DNA of 64,000 bases from Amorphus coralli DSM 19760 (GCF_000374525.1 NZ_KB894573.1:77745-141744), one strand, 5' to 3'; shown: positions 38,616-48,542, counted from the first letter of the stretch. The notes: generated by a model from the letters alone, not told the origin. Program-made: numbers and translations.

Positions 38616-40013
38616 GTGGCTCGCGCGAACGTCACCGCCCTGATCGTCGCCTCCGCGCTGTTTATGGAGAACATCGATTCCACGGTGATCGCGACGTCGC
38701 TGCCCGCCGTTGCAGCGGATATCGGCACCGATCCGATTCGCCTTAAGCTGGCGCTGACCTCCTACCTCCTGAGCCTCGCGGTGTTCATCCCGGCCTCGGG
38801 CTGGGCGGCCGACCGGTTCGGCGCCAAGACCATCTTCCGCGCCGCCATCGTGGTCTTTATCATCGGCTCGATCTGCTGCAGCCTGGCATCGAACCTTCAC
38901 GAGTTCGTTCTGGCGCGGGTGCTGCAGGGTGCCGGCGGCGCGATGATGACGCCCGTCGGCCGGCTGGTGGTGCTGCGGGCCGCACCGAAGGACCAGCTGC
39001 TCTCCGCGCTGGCGTGGCTTTCCATCCCGGCCCTGGTGGGGCCGATGCTCGGCCCGCCGCTGGGCGGCTTCATCACCACCTACTTCGACTGGCGCTGGAT
39101 CTTCTGGATCAACGTGCCGGTGGGGCTGATCGGGATCGTACTGGTCACCCTGGTGATCGACAATGTGCGCATCGACGAGGTGGTGCCGCTGGACAAGAGC
39201 GGGTTCGTGCTCTCCGGCCTCGGCCTGTCGGCGCTGATCTTTGGCCTGTCGGTGATGGGTCAGCAGATGATGCCACTCCCCTTCTCCGGCGCGCTCGTGG
39301 CGGGCGGCGCGGTGTGCCTCGCCCTCTATGTCCGGCATGCCCGCCGCGTGGAGCACCCGCTTCTCGACCTCGACCTCTTGAAGGTGCCGACATTCCGCGC
39401 CAGCGTTTTCGGTGGATTCTTCTTCCGGGTCGGCGTCGGCTCGATCCCGTTCCTGCTGCCGCTGACGCTGCAACTCGGCCTCGGCATGAATCCGTTCGAG
39501 GCCGGTTCGCTGATCTTCGTCACCACCATCGGCGCTCTTGCGATGAAGTTCACCGCCCAGCCGATCGTGCGCCGCTTTGGCTTCCGTCGCGTGCTCATCG
39601 TGAACGGCCTGGTGAGCGCCGCGATCCTGGCCGGAATGGGCCTGTTCTCGCTCGGCCCGGCAGCCGCGGTGATCGTCACCGTTCTCTTGGTCGGCGGCTT
39701 CTTCCGCTCGCTGCAGTTCAGCTGCATCTCGGCGCTTGCCTACGCCGACATCCCGCAAGAGCGCATGAGCCGCGCCACGAGCTTTGCCAGCGTGGCGCAG
39801 CAGGTGGGGCTGTCCACCGGCGTGACGGTCTCGGCCTTCATCCTGGAATTTCAGCGCTTCGGGCGACCGGACGGCGCGGTTCTGCCGGGCGACTTCCTCA
39901 CCGCGTTCGTGCTGGTGGCGGCGATCGCGGCGCTGTCGATCCTGGTCTTCGCGCGGCTGTCACCGGATGCCGGATCGCAGATGTCCGGGCGGCCGGCGAC
40001 GGCGCGCTCCTGA
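38616..40013 (+). CDS. DHA2-type MFS multidrug efflux transporter
   Basis: A 465-residue inner-membrane drug/proton antiporter-like protein with about 13-14 hydrophobic spans. Motif D1 is ALFMENIDSTVIATSLPAVA in TM1, motif A GWAADRFGAKTIFRAAIV follows TM2, and motif C-like ALVGPMLGPPLGGFITTYFD is in TM5. These are typical of the EmrB/QacA family. The start is a probable GTG at 38616; an upstream TTG at 38496 would add an Arg-rich leader lacking family support. It is monocistronic and converges on rlmE with a four-base gap. No EmrA-like partner lies beside it. Confidence 0.85.
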   Translation: MARANVTALIVASALFMENIDSTVIATSLPAVAADIGTDPIRLKLALTSYLLSLAVFIPASGWAADRFGAKTIFRAAIVVFIIGSICCSLASNLHEFVLARVLQGAGGAMMTPVGRLVVLRAAPKDQLLSALAWLSIPALVGPMLGPPLGGFITTYFDWRWIFWINVPVGLIGIVLVTLVIDNVRIDEVVPLDKSGFVLSGLGLSALIFGLSVMGQQMMPLPFSGALVAGGAVCLALYVRHARRVEHPLLDLDLLKVPTFRASVFGGFFFRVGVGSIPFLLPLTLQLGLGMNPFEAGSLIFVTTIGALAMKFTAQPIVRRFGFRRVLIVNGLVSAAILAGMGLFSLGPAAAVIVTVLLVGGFFRSLQFSCISALAYADIPQERMSRATSFASVAQQVGLSTGVTVSAFILEFQRFGRPDGAVLPGDFLTAFVLVAAIAALSILVFARLSPDAGSQMSGRPATARS

Positions 40014-40017
40014 CGGC

Positions 40018-40746
40018 TCAGTCCTCTGCGTCGTCCGCGTCCGGCCCATCGGCGGGCGCCCCACGAAATCCGGTGGCCAGCACGTACTGCTCCGCCGATT
40101 CCGATCGGCTGGCCTTCGGCTTGATGTGGTACACCTTCTCGAAATTGCGGCGAAGCTCGGCAAGCAGGGCCGCCTCGGTGCCGCCCTGGAAGACCTTGGC
40201 CAGGAAGCTGCCTCCGGGCGCCAGAACCTCCCTGGCGAACTCGGCCGCGACCTCGCAAAGATGCATGATCTTGAGGTGATCGGTCTGCTTGTGGCCGGTT
40301 GTCGGAGCGGCCATGTCGGAGAGCACGCAATCAGCCTTGCGGCCACCAAGCGCCGCGATGAGCGCGTCCGGCGCGTCGTCGTCCAGGAAGTCCTTCTGCA
40401 GGAGCGTGACGCCCGGCAGATTGTCCATCTCCAGGTAGTCGATGCCCACGACGCTCGGCGCCTCGGGCTTCGAGGCGACCCGGTCGGCGGCGATCTGCGA
40501 CCAGCTTCCCGGCGCGGCGCCGAGGTCGACCACCCGCATCCCCTTCTTCAGGAGCCCATAGCGGTCGTCGATCTCCAGGAGCTTGTAGGCCGCGCGCGAG
40601 CGGTAGCCTTCCGCCTGGGCGCGGCGCACGTAGGGGTCGTTCAGCTGGCGCTCCAGCCAGCGCACCGACGAGGCCCGCCGGCCGCGCGCCGTCTTCACGC
40701 GCTGCCTCAGTCCGCGGCTTCCGTCGCCGCCGGTCTTTCGGCTCAT
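40018..40746 (-). CDS. rlmE: 23S rRNA (uridine-2'-O)-methyltransferase RlmE (FtsJ/RrmJ)
   Basis: A 242-residue SAM-dependent methyltransferase that modifies U2552 (E. coli numbering) in the ribosomal A-loop. Visible are [20 protein letters not shown], the SAM motif [36 protein letters not shown] and [12 protein letters not shown], covering the K-D-K-E catalytic set. The N-terminal extension of about 25 basic residues is common in alphaproteobacteria. It overlaps the Ppx/GppA gene by four bases (40743-40746), a conserved pairing in this class. Confidence 0.94.
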   Translation of the reverse strand: MSRKTGGDGSRGLRQRVKTARGRRASSVRWLERQLNDPYVRRAQAEGYRSRAAYKLLEIDDRYGLLKKGMRVVDLGAAPGSWSQIAADRVASKPEAPSVVGIDYLEMDNLPGVTLLQKDFLDDDAPDALIAALGGRKADCVLSDMAAPTTGHKQTDHLKIMHLCEVAAEFAREVLAPGGSFLAKVFQGGTEAALLAELRRNFEKVYHIKPKASRSESAEQYVLATGFRGAPADGPDADDAED

Positions 40747-42032
40747 GCGGAGGATCCGGAGGGGGCGGAGCCGGCCGCGGGGCGTGCCGTCCTGTCCTGC
40801 GCCATCAGTTCCATCAGAATTCCTTCACGCAGACCCCGGTCGGCCACGCGCAGCCGCCGGCAGGGCCAGCGGCGACGAATCGCTTCCAGGATTGCGCAGC
40901 CGGCGAGCACGAGGTCGGCCCGGTCTGCGCCGATGCAGGGGTTGGCGACGCGTTCATGGAACGGCATCGCGAGGATCCGGCCGATCATCGCGTCGACGTC
41001 CTGCTCATGGAGCCAGGTCCCATCGACACGCCGCCGGTCGTAGCGCTCGAGACCGAGGTGAACCCCGGCAAGCGTGGTGACCGTACCCGAGGTGCCGAGC
41101 AGATGCACGCGCCCGCGTCCGACGACCTGGTCGAGAGCCCCACCGTGGTCGAGACGGGCGAGCAGGCACGACACGTCATCCACCATCGCCTCGAAGGTGC
41201 CGACATCGACTTCCACGCCGCCGTGGCGCTCCGCCAGCGAGACCACGCCGACCGGCAGCGACGTCCAGGCCCGGATGCAGCGGGTGATGGCGACACCCTT
41301 GAGCCGGTGCCGGCCGGACAGGTCGACCCAGACGATTTCCGAGGATCCCCCCCCGATGTCGAAGAGCACCACGCCCTCGGCGCCGCGGTCGATCAGCGTG
41401 GAGCACCCGGCGACGGCCAGCCGGGCCTCGGTCTCGCGGCTGACGATCTCCAGGTCGAGCCCGATCTCGCGGCGCACCCGCTCGACGAACGCCTTGCCAT
41501 TCGCGGCCATCCGGCACGCCTCGGTGGCGATCAACCGGAACCGGTCCACGCGGGCATGGTCCAGCTTGCGGGCGCAGACCTCCAGCGCCTCCATGGCGCG
41601 GTCCATTGCGGGCGCGCCAAGCTGGCCACAGCCGGAAACCCCTTCGCCGAGCCGAATGATGCGGGAAAACGCATCGACCACCCGGTAGCCATGGCCGCGC
41701 GGCTCGGCCACGAGCAGCCGGCAGTTGTTGGTCCCGAGATCGAGAGCCGCGTAGCGGCGCGACGGCTGCGGATCGGTGCGATCGAACCGTTGAGACGGCT
41801 GTCGGGCCGCCTGAGAGCGGGCAGATCCGCCGCCGGCATGATGGCGCGCAGCGCCGCCGCCCTCGCAAGGACGCCGGCCGGAGACGATCGGGCCGAAGCC
41901 CGGTGCGGGCTTGCGACCAGCCTCGCCCCCCGCACCGGGGCGCTCCGTCTCACGCGCGGTTTCGGCAAGTCCATCCGGTGCCGACGCCCTTACTGCGGGC
42001 GAAGACGGACCGGCGTCGTCCATGCCATCCAT
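40743..42032 (-). CDS. Ppx/GppA-family phosphatase
   Basis: A 429-residue exopolyphosphatase/guanosine pentaphosphatase-family protein of the ASKHA fold. Conserved motifs are [62 protein letters not shown] and [14 protein letters not shown]. Only the catalytic core is present (about 330 residues), without the C-terminal HD-like domain of long Ppx. The first 90 or so residues are Ala/Gly/Pro/Arg-rich and probably disordered, and an internal start may be used. It is translationally coupled to rlmE. It may degrade polyphosphate or pppGpp; which one is unclear. Confidence 0.87.
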   Translation of the reverse strand: MDGMDDAGPSSPAVRASAPDGLAETARETERPGAGGEAGRKPAPGFGPIVSGRRPCEGGGAARHHAGGGSARSQAARQPSQRFDRTDPQPSRRYAALDLGTNNCRLLVAEPRGHGYRVVDAFSRIIRLGEGVSGCGQLGAPAMDRAMEALEVCARKLDHARVDRFRLIATEACRMAANGKAFVERVRREIGLDLEIVSRETEARLAVAGCSTLIDRGAEGVVLFDIGGGSSEIVWVDLSGRHRLKGVAITRCIRAWTSLPVGVVSLAERHGGVEVDVGTFEAMVDDVSCLLARLDHGGALDQVVGRGRVHLLGTSGTVTTLAGVHLGLERYDRRRVDGTWLHEQDVDAMIGRILAMPFHERVANPCIGADRADLVLAGCAILEAIRRRWPCRRLRVADRGLREGILMELMAQDRTARPAAGSAPSGSSA

Positions 42033-42241
42033 GGTCCATCCGCTCCCGGCGGATCGGCGCGCCCTATCCCCTGCCCGAGACCGTCACCGGTGGTTCCGGT
42101 TCCGGCGGCTCGGTGCAGCCCGGCGCTGCCTTGTCCGCCCCTTGTTGGAACGAGTGTAGCAATCCACGGGCCAAGGACCAAATGCTGGATGCTGCATCCA
42201 TGCGCAACCGGTGCGCTGGACCGACGCCCCCCGCCAGTCGC

Positions 42242-43159
42242 TCAGGCCTTGTCGTCCGGGGAGTGGCCGGTCAGGTGATCGATCAGGATGCCGAGGGCGC
42301 GGCCACCCTCGCTGGCCTCGCGGCGGATGACGCACAGGCGCCGGTCGGCCCAGGGCTCGGCCAGCGGCCGCCCCTCGATCTCCAGCGCAGCGAGGTAGCG
42401 GGTCACGCCGCTCTCGCGAATGAAGCCGATGCCGAGACCGACCTCCACGAGGCGGCGCAGCGAATCGTAGCGCGACACCTCGAAATGCTTGCGCACGGAG
42501 CGCTCGATGGTGGTGGCGGCGGCGGCCAGGAGCGATTCCGTCGAGGCACCGCCCATCATGGAGATCACGTCGTACTCGATGGCACGCTCGAAGCGGATGC
42601 CTTCGCCGGGCGCCACCCCGTCAAACAGGGGATGGCCTTTCCGGCCGATGACCCAGACCGGATCGCGGGCGTACGGCACCTTGATGAGGCCGGGCGGGAG
42701 ATGGTGGTCGACGACGACGCCCACCCCGGCCGTACCATCGGCCACGGCGCGCGCGGCGTCGAAGTTCATGCCTTCGGAGAGCATGATGCGGATGCCGGGA
42801 TAGGCTCGCTCGAAACCGGCGATGTCGTCGGCGAGCCGACCGCTGACGGCGGCGGCCACCGCGGCCAGCCGGATTTCGCCGCGCTCGCCCGTGGCATGGG
42901 CATCGAGGTCGTCGCCCAGGGACTGGGCAATTTCCAGCATGTGCTCTGCCCGCCGCAGCACGGTCTCTCCGGCAGAGGTCAGCCGGACGCCGCCCGCGCC
43001 GCGCTCAAGCAGCGTCTGGCCGACGAGAGCCTCGAGATCGGACAGGCGCTTGGAAACGGCGGAGGTTGCCACATCGAGCCTGCGCGCACCGGCCGCGATG
43101 CCGCCCGCATGGGCGACGGCCACGAAGCAGCGCAGGGTGGTCAGGTCAGGATCTCTCAC
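42242..43159 (-). CDS. LysR-family transcriptional regulator
   Basis: A 305-residue regulator. The N-terminal HTH reads TTLRCFVAVAHAGGIAAGAR then LDVATSAVSKRLSDLEALVG, and the effector domain begins at GEIRLAAVAAAVSGRLADDI. The C-terminal part GLGIGFIRESGVTRYLAALE is typical. GTG 43159 is the apparent start. It stands alone, with Ppx/GppA downstream after 209 bases and a small unrecognised gene upstream. No target can be named; LysR genes often autoregulate. Confidence 0.88.
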   Translation of the reverse strand: MRDPDLTTLRCFVAVAHAGGIAAGARRLDVATSAVSKRLSDLEALVGQTLLERGAGGVRLTSAGETVLRRAEHMLEIAQSLGDDLDAHATGERGEIRLAAVAAAVSGRLADDIAGFERAYPGIRIMLSEGMNFDAARAVADGTAGVGVVVDHHLPPGLIKVPYARDPVWVIGRKGHPLFDGVAPGEGIRFERAIEYDVISMMGGASTESLLAAAATTIERSVRKHFEVSRYDSLRRLVEVGLGIGFIRESGVTRYLAALEIEGRPLAEPWADRRLCVIRREASEGGRALGILIDHLTGHSPDDKA

Positions 43160-43320
43160 GAGCAGCCCGGCGCGATCGTTGTCGAAGCGACAAGACTAGC
43201 CGCCCTTGGAGGCCGCTGTCGCGCGCTTGGCGCACTTTTCGGTGGAGATGCCGTGCAGGGAGCGGCGCGCAGCAGGCGGCGTCGCCCCCGGTCGTCACTA
43301 TGCGGTCCGGTCGAACCCGC

Positions 43321-43515
43321 TCAGAAGTCGAGGTGGGTGCGCTTGCCCATGACGACGTCGACGGCGTCCTGGGGCAGCTCTTCGCGGTTCGACGCGGCGA
43401 TGGACAGCCGGCGCGCAGCGCGGAAGATCTCGAAGAAGGACGCCTCGTGGCGGCGCGGCGCAGCCGCTTCGCGGGCGGGAATGACGGTGTCGGCGATGTC
43501 GGCAAAGAAAGCCAT
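43321..43515 (-). CDS. Small hypothetical protein
   Basis: A possible 64-residue protein starting MAFFADIADTVIPAREAAAP and ending KRTHLDF. It is helical, with an amphipathic middle (ASFFEIFRAARRLSIAASNR). It resembles short DUF1127-like proteins in length and general character, but I cannot assign it. A longer frame reaches 43587. No strong ribosome binding site precedes the ATG. The remaining 273 bases up to the tRNA show nothing recognisable. Confidence 0.4.
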   Translation of the reverse strand: MAFFADIADTVIPAREAAAPRRHEASFFEIFRAARRLSIAASNREELPQDAVDVVMGKRTHLDF

Positions 43516-43788
43516 GTCTGATCTCGCAGTCTGGAGTCCGGGGAGGAATTCGATGACCCGAAGATGGACTTCTTTTTCGCATCGCACAACGAGATCGAGA
43601 CGAAGCCCCCTTTCTGCATTCGCGATGGCTCATCCTCCGCTGCGGTGCATGACCCGCCGCGATGGCAAGGACAAAGGAGGGAAGACGGCTGCTGCCGAAA
43701 AAGGGATGAGCGAGGAGCGTTGAAAACCCGGCGACGGCCCCTTGCCTCGTCTGCCAAGAAGGCTTAATGGACACCCTCCGACGGGCAA

Positions 43789-43863
43789 GGGCGCGTAGCT
43801 CAGCGGGAGAGCGTTCCGTTCACACCGGAAAGGTCACAGGTTCAATCCCTGTCGCGCCCACCA
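43789..43863 (+). tRNA. tRNA-Val (anticodon CAC)
   Basis: A complete cloverleaf. The acceptor stem pairs GGGCGCG with CGCGCCC and is followed by an A discriminator and an encoded CCA (43861-43863). The D-arm is GCTC-AGCGGGA-GAGC, the anticodon stem TTCCG/CGGAA encloses loop TTCACAC, so the anticodon is CAC reading GUG. The T-arm is CACAGGTTCAATCCCTGTC. It is isolated, with no other tRNA and no integrase beside it. Confidence 0.96.
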
Positions 43864-43966
43864 TCCTCCCCCGTCTCTCAGGTCCCGTCAGATCCAACCG
43901 TTCACGCCCACCGGGCCCGATCCTTGCCCGCCGCGGTGCCGATCCCGGGCGCCGGCCTGCGAGCGG

Positions 43967-44668
43967 TTACGCTTCTGTCTTCTGGCCTGGCGGCGGCTCG
44001 CTTACTCCAGCTTCGGTGATGATGGCATCCATCGGGATGTCGTGCGGCTGGGGAAAGATCGTCGCGATGCCCTGCCGGGCATAGCCGACGCCCAGCACGC
44101 GCGGTCTGGGATCGCGGGCGGCCAGCGTCCTGTCGAAGAAGCCTCCGCCATAGCCGAGCCGGAAGCAGCCGGGATCGAAGCCGACCACCGGCGCGATCAC
44201 GATGTCCGGCTCGACCACCGCCTGGCCCTCCGCCGGGATCGGAATGTTCCACACCCCGCGTTCCAGGGGCTCTCCCGGGGACCACAGCCGGAATGTGAGG
44301 GGCTGGCCCTTGCCGGTTACGACGGGCAGCGCCGGGCGTCCGCCGCAGGAGACGACCCACTCCATGAGGGGCCGCAGGTCCGGTTCTCCGCGAAACGGCC
44401 AATAGGCGCTGACCACGCGCCCGGCCGGGTTTCCGATCAGATCCCTGGCCCGCCCGATGATGCGCTCGGCAAACGCCTGCCTCTCCGCGACGGGCATGGC
44501 CAGGCGCGCACCGATCAGGCGTTCGCGTTCCGCCTTGCGCCAGCGGGCGACGTCCGTGCGCTGCTGAGCATCGACCCCAATGCCGCCGAATGCCGGGTCG
44601 AGTTCATGCATCAGGCACGGCGGCGAGGCGAAACTCGCCCCCGGTGTCTCGTCGTCCGGAACGCCCAT
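43967..44668 (-). CDS. 5-formyltetrahydrofolate cyclo-ligase
   Basis: A 233-residue ATP-dependent enzyme (MTHFS/YgfA family) that returns 5-formyl-THF to 5,10-methenyl-THF. It shows RWRKAERERLIGARLAMPVA, VSAYWPFRGEPDLRPLME, the phosphate loop region VIAPVVGFDPGCFRLGYGGG FDRTL-like segment and GVGYARQGIATIFPQPHDIP near the end. The first 35 residues are longer than in most homologues. GGGAGG lies just before ATG 44668. No 6S RNA-like sequence is apparent in the short flanking gaps. Its folate role may link to the one-carbon products of the sarcosine oxidase system elsewhere in the window, though not by position. Confidence 0.9.
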   Translation of the reverse strand: MGVPDDETPGASFASPPCLMHELDPAFGGIGVDAQQRTDVARWRKAERERLIGARLAMPVAERQAFAERIIGRARDLIGNPAGRVVSAYWPFRGEPDLRPLMEWVVSCGGRPALPVVTGKGQPLTFRLWSPGEPLERGVWNIPIPAEGQAVVEPDIVIAPVVGFDPGCFRLGYGGGFFDRTLAARDPRPRVLGVGYARQGIATIFPQPHDIPMDAIITEAGVSEPPPGQKTEA

Positions 44669-44738
44669 GCGATCGATCCTCCCGAACCAACCGTGGGCTT
44701 TCGGACTGAACGCCGCAAGTGGGTCCCGAACAGGCTGG

Positions 44739-45518
44739 TCAGCGCAGGTCGATTTCCAGGCGGACGCTGTCGCCGCGGTAGGTTCCCTCGCTGGCATAGA
44801 CCAGAACGTCATCACTGGAGAGGACGGCACGCCGCATGATCGCCACCGGCGCGTTGACCGCGATTTCGAGAAGCGCGGCGGTGTCCACGTCTGCTGTTGA
44901 GATCGTCAGCACCTGACGGGCCGAGCCCAGGCTCTCTGCCGCCGCTTCCTGGAGAAGTTGCAGCAGCGGCTCCGTTTCGAACCGCTCGGCGGCAAGCTTC
45001 CGGTAGAGCCGCTCGTCGAGATAGGACGTCCCCAGAAGGTGCGGTTCGCCATCGCGCCGGTGCAATCGGCGGAAGCGGCGATAGCCGGGCGCGGCGGTGC
45101 CGCCATTGCGCAACACGTCCGGCAGAACGGGCACGGTGGTGGTGTCCAGGGTGACGATATCCGAGCCCTGATGGGCCTTGATGATCGAGCCCCAGTCCAT
45201 CTCCAGCCGGTGGACGCGGCCGGCATGCGGCGCGCGCTTCACGAACGAGCCCTTCGCGCGGAGCCGTTCGACCAGCCCCTCCTCCTCCAGCGCGTCGAAC
45301 GCCTGGCGGATGGTGCCGCGAGCCACGCCGAACTCCTCGGCAAGATCGTCAATGTTCGGGATGCGCCCTCCCACCGGCCAGTGCCCGGAGGCGATCCGGC
45401 TGCGGAACAGGTCGGCAAGCTGCAGGTAGATCGCGATACGGCTGCGCTTCAGATTGACGGGATGATCGGAGCCTGGAGCCCTGTCCTGTTCAGCCAATCG
45501 CCCTGTCCTTTCCCTCAT
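44739..45518 (-). CDS. GntR/HutC-family transcriptional regulator
   Basis: A 259-residue regulator. The winged helix covers about residues 20-95 (AIYLQLADLFRSRIASGHWP, then FGVARGTIRQAFDALEEEGL), and a UTRA ligand domain follows (LGTSYLDERLYRKLAAERFE; VAIMRRAVLSSDDVLVYASE). It is placed directly downstream of the TRAP genes (dctM ends at 45639, 120 bases away) on the same strand, so it may be their repressor and could be co-transcribed or separately expressed. ATG 45518 is the first plausible start, without a strong ribosome binding site. The candidate operator is the repeated motif near 48713 and 49491, by inference. Confidence 0.86.
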   Translation of the reverse strand: MRERTGRLAEQDRAPGSDHPVNLKRSRIAIYLQLADLFRSRIASGHWPVGGRIPNIDDLAEEFGVARGTIRQAFDALEEEGLVERLRAKGSFVKRAPHAGRVHRLEMDWGSIIKAHQGSDIVTLDTTTVPVLPDVLRNGGTAAPGYRRFRRLHRRDGEPHLLGTSYLDERLYRKLAAERFETEPLLQLLQEAAAESLGSARQVLTISTADVDTAALLEIAVNAPVAIMRRAVLSSDDVLVYASEGTYRGDSVRLEIDLR

Positions 45519-45638
45519 GCCGCAGCCGCTTCGATCCCGGGTCCCGTGACCGACCGGACCGCAATGCACGCGATCCACGTGTCATATTGCGCGCCAGTCC
45601 CGCGCACGCAACGTACCGATGTCATTCGCGCCTCTTCT

Positions 45639-46937
45639 CTACATCTGGCTGGGAAGCCACAGGACGATTGCCGGAAGGAGGATCAGGATGGCCAGGCGGA
45701 TCAGGTCGGTGACGACGAAGGGCAACACGCCTCTGAAGATGTCCGGCAACTCGATGTTTCTCACGACGCCCTTGATGACGAAGATGTTCATTCCGACCGG
45801 CGGAGTGATCAGCCCGAGTTCGACCGTCATCACGATGATGATGCCAAACCAGATCGGATCAAAGCCCAGAGCCAGGATCACCGGGTAAACGATGGGAACG
45901 GTGAGGATGACCATGGCCATCGTGTCCATCAGACACCCGAGGATGACGTACATCAGCAGGATCAGCACGAGCACGCCGTAGCGCCCGATGCCTAGGCCCG
46001 CGAGGAACTCGGTGATTGCCTGCGGTGTCTGGGTGATGGTCAGAAAATAGCCGAACAGGAGAGCGCCGATGAGGATCAGGAAGATCGAAGCGGTGGTCCG
46101 CACCGCGGCGATCGTCGCCTCCCAGAAGCCGGCCCTGTCGAGCTTGCGCCGCGCCACGGAAATGATCAGCGCCCCGGTTGCGCCCACTCCGGCCGCCTCC
46201 GTGGGTGTGAAGACACCGCCATAGAGCCCGCCGATCACGCAGAGGAACAAGAGCGCGATCGCCCAGACATTCTTCAACGCCGCGATCCGCTCCGCGCGGG
46301 AACTGGCGCCGCGGGCGGGCAGGAAGTCCGGCCGCCGCCAGTTGATGACGGAAATGGTCAGCAGGTACATGACCATGGCGAGGATGCCCGGCACGAGGCC
46401 GGCGATGAACAGTCGCCCGATATCCTGGTCGGTGAGGATGCCGTAGACGGCCAGAATGTTCGACGGCGGGATCAGGATGCCGAGCGTCCCACCGGCGGCG
46501 ACGGCTCCGGCCGCGAAGCTGCGGGGATAACCGAAGCGCAGCATCTCCGGATAGGCGACGGACGAAAAGGTCGCCGCGGTGGCAACCGACGAGCCGGAAA
46601 TGGCCGCGAAACCGCCCGAGGAGACGATGGTCGCCATCCCAAGCCCGCCACGCTTGTGCCCGAAGAAGCTGTCGGCAGCCTGGAAGAGCTCCCGGCTCAT
46701 GCCGGAGTGGGACGAATAGTTGCCCATCAGGATGAACAGGGGAATGACCGCGAAGCCGGCTTCCGTTGCGGTGCGGATGGGCGACTGCGCAAGCAGAGCG
46801 AATGCCGGACCGAAACCGCTCAGGTAACCGAAGCCGCAGATGCCCACCGCGCCCATGGCGATACCAATCGGCACGCGCAGCAGCATGAGCGCGAACAGGG
46901 CGACGAAACCCGTGACGGCGACCAGTTCGTTGGCCAT
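45639..46937 (-). CDS. dctM: TRAP transporter large permease (DctM)
   Basis: A 432-residue inner-membrane protein with about eleven to twelve hydrophobic spans. DctM signatures are LLRVPIGIAMGAVGICGFGY, PLFILMGNYSSHSGMSREL, GGTLGILIPPSNILAVYGIL and PPVGMNIFVIKGVV near the C-terminus. It is the sodium-coupled channel of a tripartite ATP-independent importer. It follows dctQ by 38 bases. Confidence 0.94.
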   Translation of the reverse strand: MANELVAVTGFVALFALMLLRVPIGIAMGAVGICGFGYLSGFGPAFALLAQSPIRTATEAGFAVIPLFILMGNYSSHSGMSRELFQAADSFFGHKRGGLGMATIVSSGGFAAISGSSVATAATFSSVAYPEMLRFGYPRSFAAGAVAAGGTLGILIPPSNILAVYGILTDQDIGRLFIAGLVPGILAMVMYLLTISVINWRRPDFLPARGASSRAERIAALKNVWAIALLFLCVIGGLYGGVFTPTEAAGVGATGALIISVARRKLDRAGFWEATIAAVRTTASIFLILIGALLFGYFLTITQTPQAITEFLAGLGIGRYGVLVLILLMYVILGCLMDTMAMVILTVPIVYPVILALGFDPIWFGIIIVMTVELGLITPPVGMNIFVIKGVVRNIELPDIFRGVLPFVVTDLIRLAILILLPAIVLWLPSQM

Positions 46938-46975
46938 CGGAAATCAGTCTCCTGCGGGAAGGACGAGCCGGTCGC

Positions 46976-47446
46976 TCACTCTGCAGCCGGTGCGCGAACG
47001 ACGTCGGCGATCTTGAGGACGGTCAGGCAGGTTGCGGCGAGAATTCCGGTCCAGGCGACGAGATGGTACGGCCAGATCGGAAAACCGAGATCGATCGTGG
47101 TCACGCCGGCGTCGCGCGTATCGGACACCTTTTCCAGCATCGCCCAACAGAAATAGGCGAGACAAACCGCCGCGAAGATCGTGGCGAAGACGTCCACGAT
47201 GCGCTTGCCGCGAGCCGACAGCGGCGTCCAGAGAAGGTCGACAGTGATGTGCTCGTCGCGGTAGCTGGCGATCGCGATCCCCCAGAAGATCACGATTCCG
47301 AGCAGGTTCTCGGTCACGTCGTTGGCGTCGGGAAGACCCCACGCGAAGATGTAGCGCAGGATCACCGAAACGAAGACCAGAGCCGTGACAACGGCGAGAA
47401 AGGCCGCGGAGATCCGCTCAACCGTATCGATCGCCCTGCCGAGCAT
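46976..47446 (-). CDS. dctQ: TRAP transporter small permease (DctQ)
   Basis: A 156-residue four-helix membrane protein. It has DTVERISAAFLAVVTALVFV, LPDANDVTENLLGIVIFWGI and ASYRDEHITVDLLWTPLSAR, the last being the conserved loop between helices 2 and 3. It stabilises DctM and docks the binding protein. It lies between dctP and dctM in the usual P-Q-M order. Confidence 0.92.
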   Translation of the reverse strand: MLGRAIDTVERISAAFLAVVTALVFVSVILRYIFAWGLPDANDVTENLLGIVIFWGIAIASYRDEHITVDLLWTPLSARGKRIVDVFATIFAAVCLAYFCWAMLEKVSDTRDAGVTTIDLGFPIWPYHLVAWTGILAATCLTVLKIADVVRAPAAE

Positions 47447-47471
47447 TGTCAGCTCCCCTGCCCTGTTTCGA

Positions 47472-47514
47472 GCGGCTGGACCTGCGGCCGCCCGGGACGA
47501 GCCCGGACAGCCGC
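47472..47514 (-). terminator. Nested GC hairpin between dctP and dctQ
   Basis: GCGGCTG (47472-47478) pairs with CAGCCGC (47508-47514), enclosing a second stem CCGGG/CCCGG and the palindrome GCGGCCGC. It starts eight bases after the dctP stop. No T-run follows. As with the other two binding-protein genes here, it may protect the dctP mRNA or reduce permease expression. Confidence 0.5.
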
Positions 47515-47522
47515 ACCGGCCT

Positions 47523-48542
47523 TCAGTAGGCCGCGCCGTTCTTCTTCAGAAGTGCCTTGTAGTCGGCAAGGGCAGCGTCCGGATCGGTAACGGACGTGCT
47601 CTTCTCCTTCACCGTCTCCGCCCACTGCTGGGTCAGGGGCGCTGCCGCATCCCGCCAGACGGAAAGCTGGTCGTCGGAAAGCTCCACCACCGTGTAGTCC
47701 GGGTCCGCCTTGAGCTCATCCAGCCCGGCGTTCTCGAAATCCGACCACGGAGACGCAACCTTCACCGCCCAGTCGGTGGTGCAGTGGCTGTCGACCGCCG
47801 CCTTCTGCTTCTCCGAAAGGCCCTCGTAGGTCGCCTTGTTCATCACCCACGCGTAAGCCGACGAATAGAAGGGGATGTTGAGGTAATGATCCGTGGCCTT
47901 GGTGATGCCGAACAGGTTGGCCGAGCCCGGCGTCAGCGGTGCGATGTCGATCGTTCCGCGCTCGATCAGGTCACGCATTTCCGGCGCGCGCGCCAAGACG
48001 TTCGCACCACCGAGCGAGCGCACGAAGCGGCCCGAGGTGCCGTTGACGGCACGCACCTTCTTGCCTTCCAGGTCGGACGGCGCCGTCAGCTCGCCCTTGG
48101 AGTGAATGCCGCCCGGCTCGATCACGAAGCCGAAGCAGTAGTGCACGTCGCCCATCTCACTCTGCGCGTGATCGCGGTACCAGGCGTCGAACGCTGCCGT
48201 GCCGCCCTTTGAGTTTGCCGTGGTGAAGGGAAGCTCGACGGCCACCGCGACGGGGAAGCGCCCCGGTTCGCCGCCGACATTGTACCAGCCGAAGGTGACG
48301 ATGCCGTCCCGGGCCATGTCGTAATGATCGTTCGGCTTGCCCAGCTGGCGCGCCGGAAACATCACGGTCTCGATGGTGCCGTCCGACGCGGCTTCGAGCG
48401 ATTCCGCCCATTCAACCAGTGCCCCGTGCAGCGGGTGCGTCGTGGGCAGCCAGTGCGAGAGCTTCATGTTGGCGGTGTCGGCGGCCGAAGCGCTCGTAGC
48501 GGCGAGCGCGATGGCCGAGGCGAATGCCAAGCTGCGATACAT
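47523..48542 (-). CDS. dctP: TRAP transporter substrate-binding protein (DctP)
   Basis: A 339-residue periplasmic binding protein. The signal peptide is MYRSLAFASAIALAATSASA. The mature part opens ADTANMKLSHWLPTTHPLHG and has VAVAVELPFTTANSKGGTAA, SDLEGKKVRAVNGTSGRFVR (which includes the carboxylate-binding arginine region) and NIPFYSSAYAWVMNKATYEG. GGGGAGGGACC precedes ATG 48542. It should bind an organic acid; the neighbouring decarboxylase and CoA ligases favour an aromatic or dicarboxylic acid. It follows the decarboxylase gene by 211 bases on the same strand. Confidence 0.9.
   Translation of the reverse strand: MYRSLAFASAIALAATSASAADTANMKLSHWLPTTHPLHGALVEWAESLEAASDGTIETVMFPARQLGKPNDHYDMARDGIVTFGWYNVGGEPGRFPVAVAVELPFTTANSKGGTAAFDAWYRDHAQSEMGDVHYCFGFVIEPGGIHSKGELTAPSDLEGKKVRAVNGTSGRFVRSLGGANVLARAPEMRDLIERGTIDIAPLTPGSANLFGITKATDHYLNIPFYSSAYAWVMNKATYEGLSEKQKAAVDSHCTTDWAVKVASPWSDFENAGLDELKADPDYTVVELSDDQLSVWRDAAAPLTQQWAETVKEKSTSVTDPDAALADYKALLKKNGAAY

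Noticed and set aside
43789-43863. tRNA-Val as an integration site for a mobile element
   Set aside because: No integrase, no direct repeat of the tRNA 3' end and no phage or plasmid genes were seen nearby.
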